From: JACJYC01 sp964558465
GTDB taxonomy: Bacteria > Bacteroidota > Bacteroidia > Chitinophagales > Saprospiraceae
Direction of reading: 5' to 3'
Assembly (NCBI GenBank): GCA_964558465.1
Contig: CAZLEF010000037.1
Span: 1 to 64,000, forward strand
DNA: 64,000 nt
This document shows positions 18,229-25,483 of this stretch, in pieces. The position numbers and the translations under genes are program-made. Position 1 is the stretch's first letter, and each line of letters opens with the position of its first letter. The notes under the pieces were generated by a model, which did not search any database, was not told the origin of the DNA, and was given only the letters and a program-made list of their open reading frames with translations.

Positions 18229-18236
18229 CAAAAGTA
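18229..18236 (-). promoter_or_regulatory. Candidate -7 box (TACTTTTG) of the mla operon
   Basis: The minus strand reads TACTTTTG, an exact match to TAnnTTTG. At the expected -33 spacing (20 bases) the bases are CTG instead of TTG. The position suits a leader of about 20 bases. Confidence 0.5.
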
Positions 18237-18298
18237 CCAAAATCCGGGGGCCTTACCAGTGATTTTTATCATGAGGGGCCATGACGGAAATTAACAGA

Positions 18299-18432
18299 GG
18301 GGGAGACGAAGTGAGGGGGAGACTTGGTGAGGGGGAGACTTGGTGATGGGGAGACGAGGTGAGTGAGAGAGTGCGCGTTCTCCAAGTCACCCAGTCACCC
18401 AGTCACCCAGTCACCCAGTCACCAAGTCACCC
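18299..18432. repeat. GGGGGAGACTTGGTGA and CAGTCACC tandem tracts
   Basis: A left block of GGGGAGAC-TTGGTGA units (18299-18364) is followed by a right block of AGTCACCC octamers (18385-18432). The blocks contain mutually complementary pieces (TTGGTGA against TCACCAA), so the spacer could form a hairpin between the divergent mlaE and DUF5009 genes. Confidence 0.65.
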
Positions 18433-18494
18433 GGCAGTATGAATTTCTTTCCAAACCGGCTTCGATTTTGCTGAAAACTAGTACCTTGCAACGC

Positions 18495-19673
18495 ATGAAC
18501 AGAATCCAATCCATCGATATCTTCCGCGGTTTTACCATTTTCATGATGGTATTTGTCAACGACCTCGCCGGCGTATCCGATATTCCGGCCTGGATGAAAC
18601 ACGTGCCGGCTGATGCCGATGCCATGACCTTTGTGGACGTGGTCTTCCCGGCATTCCTGTTCATTGTCGGGATGTCCATTCCTTTGTCGATCCGCAACCG
18701 GGAAACCAAAGGGGAATCCTTGTGGGCGATTCTCCTGCATATTGGCATCCGCACCGCCGGACTGCTGCTGCTGGGCGTTTTTATGGTGAACGGTGAGGAA
18801 ATGAACCGGGAGGCCAACCTGTTGCACCCCAGGATCTGGAACCTGCTGTTGTACGTCGCCGCTATCCTGATCTGGAACCAATATCCCAAAAGCGAAGATA
18901 ACAAAAAATATTTGTGGCGGGGCCTCCGTTTTGCGGGTTTTGCCATCCTGGCGGTATTGTGGTATACCTTCAGAAAGGGCGAACCCGGCGCATTGACCGG
19001 TATGACGCATAGCTGGTGGGGCATCCTGGGGCTGATCGGCTGGGCCTACCTGTTGTCGGTATTGGCCTATCTCCTGTTCCGGGAGAACGGCACGGCGATC
19101 GCTGCCACCCTGGCAGTATTCATTGTCATGACCGTAGGCCTGCGTTCCGAAAACATTCAATTGCCGGGCTGGCTGTCCATGATCGAAAGCTGGGGCGGTC
19201 ATTTTATCCATGCTTCGCTGACCCTCGCGGGCATGCTGCTTTCGTTCCTGTTTACCGACCGGTCGCCTGTCGGAACGCCCGCCGGCCGGATTCGCTGGAT
19301 GGCGACGGCAGGGGTTTTTGCACTGGTTGCAGGGTATTTTCTCCGCCCCCTTTACGGTATTTCGAAGATCCACGCCACCCCCTCCTGGGCGCTGTATTGC
19401 ATTGCCATCTGTTGTTTCATTTTTGCGTTCATCTACTGGCTGGTGGATGTGAAAGGCATCCGGCGCTGGGCCGGTTTCCTGGAGCCTGCGGGGAAAAATC
19501 CGTTGCTGACCTATATTTTACCCGCCCTCTTTTTTTCTATTGTGGGATATAGCTGGATACCAGATGCGCTCGGTTCGGGGGGATTGGGGATTGTGAAGTC
19601 GCTGGTCTTTTCGCTGTTTATCCTGTGGCTGGCGGCGGTGCTGACGCGGTGGCGGGTGCGGTTGCAGTTGTGA
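18495..19673 (+). CDS. DUF5009 / heparan-alpha-glucosaminide acetyltransferase-like membrane protein
   Basis: An integral membrane protein of 392 residues with about ten hydrophobic helices. The N-terminal signature RIQSIDIFRGFTIFMMVFVN and the adjacent VVFPAFLFIVGMSIPLSI match the acyltransferase-like DUF1624/DUF5009 family, relatives of the lysosomal heparan-alpha-glucosaminide N-acetyltransferase. Such proteins move an acyl group across the membrane to a sugar; the acceptor here is unknown. ATG 18495 is chosen because the frame upstream is AGTCACCC repeat DNA. It ends 22 bases from the convergent nucleotidyltransferase gene. Confidence 0.88.
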   Translation: MNRIQSIDIFRGFTIFMMVFVNDLAGVSDIPAWMKHVPADADAMTFVDVVFPAFLFIVGMSIPLSIRNRETKGESLWAILLHIGIRTAGLLLLGVFMVNGEEMNREANLLHPRIWNLLLYVAAILIWNQYPKSEDNKKYLWRGLRFAGFAILAVLWYTFRKGEPGALTGMTHSWWGILGLIGWAYLLSVLAYLLFRENGTAIAATLAVFIVMTVGLRSENIQLPGWLSMIESWGGHFIHASLTLAGMLLSFLFTDRSPVGTPAGRIRWMATAGVFALVAGYFLRPLYGISKIHATPSWALYCIAICCFIFAFIYWLVDVKGIRRWAGFLEPAGKNPLLTYILPALFFSIVGYSWIPDALGSGGLGIVKSLVFSLFILWLAAVLTRWRVRLQL

Positions 19674-19695
19674 GGGTATCTATTACTCGGAAGGT

Positions 19696-19989
19696 CTATC
19701 CCTTCTCATAAATCAAGATTTTTTCAGCATCCACCTGAGGTTGGATATATTTTGACAATTTTGAGGCAAAATCTACCTTTTTGTTCAATATTTTTTGAAC
19801 GCTTTCCCACATGTCAAAAAACTCCCAGGCCGTTTTAAGGTGAGCGGCATCTAATTCCACGAACAAATCCACGTCGGAGTTTTCATCAGCTTCCCCGCGG
19901 GCGTAGGAGCCAAATAAATAAACTCTTTTCACCGGTTTATCCGAAAAAAATAACTGCAGGTTCCCAATTTGTTGCTTCGAAAGCTCCAT
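19696..19989 (-). CDS. Minimal nucleotidyltransferase (MNT family)
   Basis: A protein of 97 residues of the DNA polymerase beta-like minimal nucleotidyltransferase family. The core motif GSYARGEADENSDVD places G27-S28 and the metal-binding aspartates D39 and D41; a third acidic residue lies near D74 (KVDFAS). Members usually act as antitoxins that AMPylate a HEPN RNase encoded next door. Here no HEPN gene is adjacent on either side, so it is an orphan antitoxin or has another role. It has an excellent promoter at 20009-20040. Confidence 0.88.
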   Translation of the reverse strand: MELSKQQIGNLQLFFSDKPVKRVYLFGSYARGEADENSDVDLFVELDAAHLKTAWEFFDMWESVQKILNKKVDFASKLSKYIQPQVDAEKILIYEKG

Positions 19990-20008
19990 AGTTGGCTGAT
20001 TATTTCTC

Positions 20009-20040
20009 CAAAATTACAAAGAATTCATCTAAACTTCAAA
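20009..20040 (-). promoter_or_regulatory. Canonical Bacteroidota promoter (TTTG-N20-TAATTTTG)
   Basis: On the minus strand a -33 TTTG (20037-20040) is separated by exactly 20 bases from a -7 box TAATTTTG (20009-20016). Both elements and the spacing match the known consensus TTTG-N19-21-TAnnTTTG. It lies 20 bases before the nucleotidyltransferase ATG. Confidence 0.75.
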
Positions 20041-20060
20041 TCCAGTCGCTGTCTCCCTCT

Positions 20061-21329
20061 TTAACCTTTAACCTTCTCCTCCCTCAGCGCCCCCACAAAC
20101 TTGTCCAGTTCCCGGGTCGTGGTGTACACATTGGGCGTGATCCGGCAGCCCTGTACCCCAGCGCCGTCGATGGCCACCGTCCAGATCCGGTGTTTATCGA
20201 GCAGGGTTTTGGCCATATCGGCGGGTTTCATGCCTTTGATGCCTACATTGGCGATGCCGCAGGCGCGGTGCGATTCGACGGGGGTGTTCAGTTGGATATG
20301 CGGCCAGTCGCGCACCTGTTTGCTCCAGTATTCCTGCAGGTAACGCAGGCGGGCTTCCTTGCGTTCGGGGCCGATCATCATGTGAAAATCCAGCGCGTCG
20401 CCGATGGCCAGGTCGGTATGCACCGGGTGGGTGCCGGTATGGTTGAGGCGCCGGATATTGTCTTCCGGGAATCCAAAATCGGCGAACATCGGCCAGAGTT
20501 TTTTGATATTGTCCTTCCTGACGTACAACAATCCTGCACCCAGCGGGGTGCTGAGCCATTTGTGCAGGCTGGCGCCGTAATAATCGCACCCGAGGCCGGA
20601 CATATTGAAATGGATATGGGCGTAGGCGTGCGCGCCGTCCACCATCACCTCCACGCCTTTGCCGTGCGCCATATCGCAGATTTTCCGGATCGGGAGGATC
20701 TGGCCTGTGATATTGATCATATGACAAACCATCAGCAAGCGGGTTTTGGAGGTAATGGCTGAGGCGTACAGATCGACGATCTCCTCATCGGATTTCGGAT
20801 GATTGGGGACGGAGACTTTTTTCAGGACGACCCCGTAACGCTCCGAAACCTGGCGGAACATCTCCTGCATGGCAAAATAATCCTGTTCGGCATAAACGGC
20901 TTCGTCTCCTGCATTCCAGCGGAGGCCGCCGATCACCGTATCAAGCGATTCGGTGGTATTGCGGGTGATGATCACCTCTTCCGGCGCGCAACCGGCCAGC
21001 TCGGCCAGGCGGGCCTGCACGGCGAGTTTGTTGTCCCATTGCACGGTGCGCATATAATACGAACCCTGGTAATTGACCTCCCGCATATGGTCGACAAGCC
21101 GGTCGAGCGTGTACTGCGGCATGAAGCAGTAATAGCCGTTTTCCAGGTTGATATAATCCGGTTTCAGGCGGTACCCGCTCCGGATTTCCGCCCAGAAATC
21201 TTCGTTCCGGGCCAGTTCTTCCGGGCTTTGACCAGAGGTGTCGGCAACGATTTTTTCGATGTTTTTGAAGGCGGCGCCGGTGAACAGGCTTGCGCCGGCC
21301 AGGAGTTTGAGAAATTGCCGTTTTTCCAC
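20061..21329 (-). CDS. PLP-dependent aminotransferase class V family protein
   Basis: Fold-type I PLP enzyme of 422 residues, similar to isopenicillin-N epimerase-like and cysteine-desulfurase-like class V proteins. The substrate-side segment YINLENGYYCFMP is near the N-terminus, phosphate-binding TRNTTESLDTVI is near 125, the Asp-His pair VDGAHAYAHI contacts the pyridine ring, and the Schiff-base lysine is in YGASLHKWLSTPLGAG. The N-terminus (KRQFLKLLAGASLFTGAAF) looks like an export signal with a single Arg rather than a twin Arg, suggesting a periplasmic enzyme. The C-terminal VAIDGAGVQGCRITPNVYTT closes the active site. Substrate unknown; no clear operon partner. Confidence 0.88.
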   Translation of the reverse strand: MEKRQFLKLLAGASLFTGAAFKNIEKIVADTSGQSPEELARNEDFWAEIRSGYRLKPDYINLENGYYCFMPQYTLDRLVDHMREVNYQGSYYMRTVQWDNKLAVQARLAELAGCAPEEVIITRNTTESLDTVIGGLRWNAGDEAVYAEQDYFAMQEMFRQVSERYGVVLKKVSVPNHPKSDEEIVDLYASAITSKTRLLMVCHMINITGQILPIRKICDMAHGKGVEVMVDGAHAYAHIHFNMSGLGCDYYGASLHKWLSTPLGAGLLYVRKDNIKKLWPMFADFGFPEDNIRRLNHTGTHPVHTDLAIGDALDFHMMIGPERKEARLRYLQEYWSKQVRDWPHIQLNTPVESHRACGIANVGIKGMKPADMAKTLLDKHRIWTVAIDGAGVQGCRITPNVYTTTRELDKFVGALREEKVKG

Positions 21330-21474
21330 AATGGCGGGTTTTGCAGGTTAGTAAAATGGGTGCGACGAAGACTCCGAAGGTGTAAATATGGTGCTTTTTC
21401 TCCGACTGGGCATCGGAGACGACTGGTTTTTCTTCTGGGCGGAGGCGGGCGATGTTTGATTTTACAAGGTTGGC

Positions 21475-21500
21475 CCTCCGACCGGAGGTCGGAGGTACAA
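21475..21500. repeat. Dispersed GTACC palindromic element, copy 1 (reverse)
   Basis: A 9-bp perfect stem (CCTCCGACC at 21475-21483, GGTCGGAGG at 21487-21495, loop GGA) is followed by TACAA. It is the reverse orientation of the TTGTACC...hairpin element found at 25.4, 41.4, 48.3 and 55.8 kb. Confidence 0.7.
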
Positions 21501-21669
21501 GATTAATTGGAAATTAACCTTGGTTTAATTTACAATTCATCTGCTCTGTAGACATTTGTCCAGTCGATAGTTGACTTCTTGCTGTCATATTCTCCTACCT
21601 TTCCTGCAATCTAAAGTCGCTTTCTGGTCAGCGTTCTACCGCCCGGTACGACGCTGATGCTTTTTTTGT

Positions 21670-21828
21670 GAATATTGGCTCGTCAATCCGCAGGACCGGC
21701 TCGTCCTTATCTATGTTTTAAATGATAAAGGAATATTTAGCGGTCTCGCCCCCGTGACGGATGAGGATATCTTACAGTCCGCTATTTTTCCGGAACAAAA
21801 AGTGAACTTGCAGGAAGCTTTTTCCTGA
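21670..21828 (+). pseudogene. Uma2 family endonuclease remnant (C-terminal 52 codons)
   Basis: The frame reads EYWLVNPQDRLVLIYVL...DILQSAIFPEQKVNL and a stop at 21826-21828. This is the conserved C-terminal half of Uma2 (DUF820) PD-(D/E)XK proteins: the EYWLVNP strand, a YxL strand and the closing L-x-x-x-F-P segment. A TGA lies in frame a few codons upstream. Just before it, another frame reads RSTARYDADAFF, similar to the STxxYDxxxKF region of Uma2; the two frames meet at a run of seven T. The gene is therefore a frameshifted, truncated relic with no start codon. The rest of the 21330-21852 spacer shows only repeat copy 1. Confidence 0.6.
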
Positions 21829-21852
21829 ATTTTTGCCCAACGCCCTGTTTTC

Positions 21853-23091
21853 TTATTCATATCGAAGCGATTCGATCGGATCCAGTCGTGCCGCTTTCAA
21901 CGCCGGATACAAACCGGACACCAGGCCCACCACCATACAGGTAATGATGGAAACCGTGATCCAGAGCCAGGGGAAGAGGAAATTGCCGCCCATGAGGATG
22001 GTGACGATATTGCCCACCAATACACCCAGGACAATGCCAAAAACCCCGCCCATCTGGCAAACCAGGATGGCTTCGGTAAGGAACTGGATCATGATGGCCC
22101 GTCGGGTAGCGCCGAGGGCTTTGCAGATGCCGACTTCGCGGGTCCTTTCGGTCACGCTTACCAGCATGATATTCATCAGGCCGATGGCGGCGCCCAGCAG
22201 GGTGATCATGCCGATGCCGATGGCGGCCATTCGGAAATAAAAGGTATTTTCTTTGATAATGTTGATCAGGCCGTCGCTTTTGGTGATCTCGAAGTCGTTG
22301 TCCTCAAAGGCATTCAACCGCCGGACGTTGCGCAGCACCATGGTCGCCTGACCCTCGGCCTGGTCCATCTGTGTACCGTCGTTCACCGCCACCATCAATT
22401 GGTAGTTGGTGCGCGAAGTGCCGTAATACCGTTTGCCTGTCTGCAACGGGATGAGGATCCGCCGGTCGGCGCTTTCATTCATGCTGGAACCTTTGGATTT
22501 GAGCACGCCGACGATCCGCAACTTGATATTGCCCGCCGAGATCACCTGATTGATGGCTTTTTCCGGTTTGTTGTCAAACAGATCCTTGGCGATCTGGTTG
22601 GCTATGATCGTGATGTAAGCGCCGGAAGACGCCTCACGGGCAGAGAAATTCCGGCCGACTTCGATTTCGTACCCACGGGCCTCCAGGTAGTTCTCGTCGA
22701 TGCCAACCATACCGATATTGGGGTTGGTTTTTTCTTCCTTGTACTTGATGACGGTGTTGCCCGTACACCAAATTGCAATAGCCGTCCGTGCCGGAAACTG
22801 GAATTTCTCCTTGAAATCGGAGGCTTGTTCAAAAGTGATCGGTTCGCCCCGTTTTTCCTGGCGGCCGTCCCGCCTGCCGTGGATATTCGCCCCTTTTGGG
22901 TCAATATCAATGGTATTTGCGCCCAGATACGACAAGTTGTTGCTAAGGGAGTAAATGGCGCTGTCGATGGCGGTGAGAATGCCCACCAACGCCATGATGC
23001 CGAAAGCAATGATCACCATCGTGAGAATTGCACGAAGCAGGTTAGCCCTGACCGACCGGAAGGCCAGTTTGATGTTTTCCGTCAAATTCAT
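21853..23091 (-). CDS. MacB-like ABC transporter permease (FtsX domain)
   Basis: Inner-membrane permease of 412 residues: an N-terminal helix (ILTMVIIAFGIMALVGILTA, about 22-41), a large periplasmic MacB_PCD domain (about 45-270), and a C-terminal FtsX domain with three helices (about 280-405) containing the loop REVGICKALGATRRAIMIQF. The N-terminal NIKLAFRSVRANLLRAILTM is typical of MacB-type exporters. No ATPase or membrane fusion gene lies next to it, so the partners must be elsewhere. Likely substrates are lipoproteins, antibiotics or peptides, but nothing in the context decides. Confidence 0.9.
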   Translation of the reverse strand: MNLTENIKLAFRSVRANLLRAILTMVIIAFGIMALVGILTAIDSAIYSLSNNLSYLGANTIDIDPKGANIHGRRDGRQEKRGEPITFEQASDFKEKFQFPARTAIAIWCTGNTVIKYKEEKTNPNIGMVGIDENYLEARGYEIEVGRNFSAREASSGAYITIIANQIAKDLFDNKPEKAINQVISAGNIKLRIVGVLKSKGSSMNESADRRILIPLQTGKRYYGTSRTNYQLMVAVNDGTQMDQAEGQATMVLRNVRRLNAFEDNDFEITKSDGLINIIKENTFYFRMAAIGIGMITLLGAAIGLMNIMLVSVTERTREVGICKALGATRRAIMIQFLTEAILVCQMGGVFGIVLGVLVGNIVTILMGGNFLFPWLWITVSIITCMVVGLVSGLYPALKAARLDPIESLRYE

Positions 23092-23185
23092 ATCCTAAAA
23101 GCGCTTTATCCGGCTAATATAGGTATTTTTGCCCTGCCGGTTGGTTTTCTTCGATCAGCCGGGTAGAATTTTAGACCAAATGATA

Positions 23186-23289
23186 ATTGATTCGATTGAA
23201 CCGATTGATTGGATTGATTCGATTGGTTTGATTTTGGAAATAATCGAAACATTCGAAACATTCGAAACATTCCAAATAATCGAATCAAT
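23186..23289. repeat. ATTCGAAAC tandem tract bounded by a 12-bp inverted repeat
   Basis: The unit begins with ATTGATTCGATT (23186-23197) and ends with its perfect complement (23278-23289). Between them are GATTGATTSGATT units and then three to four copies of the 9-mer ATTCGAAAC. It fills the spacer between the divergent permease and PorE-like genes. Confidence 0.7.
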
Positions 23290-23365
23290 TTAAAACCTGT
23301 TCCTGCCATACTGAGAAAACCCTTCAAACTGATTTGCGTTCTTTTGACCCAAAACCGGTAATGAT

Positions 23366-25357
23366 ATGCAACGACCGATTTTCCTGCTGAAGATTTGCCT
23401 GATCTTTTTTTCATTTTCCGCCGCCGCCCAGCCTGTTTCAAAATCTGCCGGCGAAATGGCGGGCGCCTTGTTCCGGGAAGGAGAAGGGCTCCTGCTCAAC
23501 CGGAAATACGAACAGGCGGCCCGGGCATTTGAGAAAGCGCTGGGCCTGCAACCCGGGCTGATCGCCGCCCACCGGGCTGCCGGTTATTGCCACGAATTCA
23601 TGAAGTCGTATGACAAAGCCCTCGATCATTTTCTGAAGGTGGTGGAGGCCGACCCCATGTTCTCACGCATCATTTATTATCAGATCGCTGACGCTTATTA
23701 CAAATTGGGACAACCCGACCAGGCGCTTCAGTATTTTAACCGATTCAACGAATTGCAAGCCCGCTCCCTTGCGGAGTTTGGTTTCCAGTCTGATAAAGAA
23801 GGCGCTATGGAGGCCGGGTTTCTCAAAAAACTGCCGGCGAATATTCAGGCCTGCCAGGTTTCCATGGATTCCCTCAAATTCCTCAATATCACAGAAGTCC
23901 GCAACCTGGGGCCCAGGGTCAATACCCAGCACGATGACTATTATCCTTTTCTGACCAACGACCAGAAGATGCTTTATTACACGCACCGGCGCCGCAATCC
24001 GGACGGGGACGAAAACCTGTACTTCAGTCTCAATCATGGAGGCGTGTGGGGGGGCGGGGCTCAGTTAAAAGGGATCAATACCGAAAAGGACGAAGGCATG
24101 AGCACCCTCATCCGCGACGGACGGCGCTTGTATTTTGCCACCTGCGGACGGGAAAGCGTACTCGGTCCTTGCGACATCTGGGAGGCGACCGTGAACGGCA
24201 GTGAAGTGATCGAAACCCGTACGACACCGGGCCTGCTCAATTCGGAAAACTGGGAATCGCAGGCCGCCGTCAATTGCGATGGAACCGTGATGTATTTCTC
24301 CAGCAACCGGTCGGGCGGACTGGGCGGTACCGATATCTGGCGCAGCGAACGCAAGCCCGACGGTTCCTGGTCGGCTCCGGTCAACCTGGGATCCAGGATC
24401 AACACGCCGGAGGACGAAGAAGCTCCCTTCATCTCCAACGATGGCAAAACCCTCTATTTTTCCTCAGAAGGCCACCTCGGCCTCGGCGAACAGGATATCT
24501 TTATGAGTTGGCTGGACGTTCGCACCGGCCAATGGGGCACCCCCGTCAACCTGGGCCCCCCGGTCAACTCGCCGTTCCGCGAACTGGGCCTGTACCTCAC
24601 CGCTGACGGAAAAACCGGCTACTTTGCCTCCGACCGGCCAAACGGGTTCGGGCAACTGGACATTTACAACTTCGAACTGTCGGATAAACTGTTCGGCGAC
24701 CCGATTACCTATGTCGAAGGGTTTGTCCGCGACTCAATCCTGCTCACGGGGATATTATCCAACGTTGCCATCGGCGGAAAACCCGCTTTTAAAACGAGCC
24801 CCGACGGCCGTTTTTTCCTCTGCGTTCCGGCCGACGAAACCCTGGATTTTGGCATTATCCAAAAAGGTTTTTTTCCGTACCACAACCAGTTTGTTGTACC
24901 GGAATGGAACAATAAGACGTTTTACACCATTGAGTTGCTGCTCAAGCCTACCCTTACCTTTATCGGAGACCCCAATCTGCCGGTACTTAAAGACACAACC
25001 GAAATGGTGGCAGCCAAAGGCAAGGGTGTTACAACCGAATACAACCATGTTGCGTTTTTTCAGTTTGACGATTTCAAACTGGTTCCTTCCGAAGCGGATA
25101 AACTGGAGGAATTTCTGAAAATCCTGAAAGACAAAACCGTCGTCAAGGCGGAGATCATTGGTTTTGCCGACGATATCGGCACGGATGTCTACAACCTCCG
25201 GATCTCTGAAGAACGCGCCAAAGAAGTGGCCCTGGCCCTCGTACGAAACCATATCGTCATTGACCAGATCTACCTCCAGGGCAGGGGCGAGATCAAGAAC
25301 GACGATGCAAAAGCCAGGAACCGGCGGGTGGAGATCCGGATTGTGGCGATGGAATAA
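23366..25357 (+). CDS. PorE-like OmpA family protein (TPR, PD40 propeller, regulatory domain, OmpA)
   Basis: Exported protein of 663 residues with four parts in the order known for PorE, the periplasmic peptidoglycan-linked component of type IX secretion: a signal peptide (FFSFSAAAQP), TPR repeats (about 30-130, ALFREGEGLLLNRKYEQAAR and DKALDHFLKVVEADP), a WD40-like PD40 propeller (about 180-430, with several YFSSNRSGG- and LYFSSEG-type blades), a carboxypeptidase-regulatory-like domain (about 445-535), and an OmpA C-terminal domain (about 555-663). In the OmpA domain the usual GHTD is FADD, but the Asp and the Arg of LRISEERA, which bind diaminopimelate, are kept. It could be PorE itself or one of the several paralogues that T9SS genomes carry. 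The next gene encodes a TPR-vWA protein on the same strand. Confidence 0.85.
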   Translation: MQRPIFLLKICLIFFSFSAAAQPVSKSAGEMAGALFREGEGLLLNRKYEQAARAFEKALGLQPGLIAAHRAAGYCHEFMKSYDKALDHFLKVVEADPMFSRIIYYQIADAYYKLGQPDQALQYFNRFNELQARSLAEFGFQSDKEGAMEAGFLKKLPANIQACQVSMDSLKFLNITEVRNLGPRVNTQHDDYYPFLTNDQKMLYYTHRRRNPDGDENLYFSLNHGGVWGGGAQLKGINTEKDEGMSTLIRDGRRLYFATCGRESVLGPCDIWEATVNGSEVIETRTTPGLLNSENWESQAAVNCDGTVMYFSSNRSGGLGGTDIWRSERKPDGSWSAPVNLGSRINTPEDEEAPFISNDGKTLYFSSEGHLGLGEQDIFMSWLDVRTGQWGTPVNLGPPVNSPFRELGLYLTADGKTGYFASDRPNGFGQLDIYNFELSDKLFGDPITYVEGFVRDSILLTGILSNVAIGGKPAFKTSPDGRFFLCVPADETLDFGIIQKGFFPYHNQFVVPEWNNKTFYTIELLLKPTLTFIGDPNLPVLKDTTEMVAAKGKGVTTEYNHVAFFQFDDFKLVPSEADKLEEFLKILKDKTVVKAEIIGFADDIGTDVYNLRISEERAKEVALALVRNHIVIDQIYLQGRGEIKNDDAKARNRRVEIRIVAME

Positions 25358-25483
25358 TTGTACCGCTGACCTCCGGTCGGCGGAATCCATTTGTACCGCT
25401 GACCTCCGGTCGGCGGAATCCATTAAACAGTAATCCGGCCTCCGGCCGGTATTAAAACCCCGACCAGAGGTCGGGGGTACAAA
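25358..25483. repeat. Dispersed GTACC palindromic element, copies 2-4 (tandem pair plus reverse copy)
   Basis: Two exact 33-base direct copies (25358-25390 and 25391-25423), each starting TTGTACCGC and holding the CCGGTCGG hairpin half, are followed by a CCGGCC-TCC-GGCCGG hairpin (25435-25449) and a reverse copy (CCCCGACC-AGA-GGTCGGGG at 25458-25476, then GTACAAA). The reverse copy abuts the ATG of the vWA gene at 25484. Confidence 0.8.

Noticed and set aside
25158..25433. A frame ending in repeated CTADLRSAES peptides
   Set aside because: The peptide comes from the 33-bp direct repeat; the frame lies inside the PorE-like gene in another phase.
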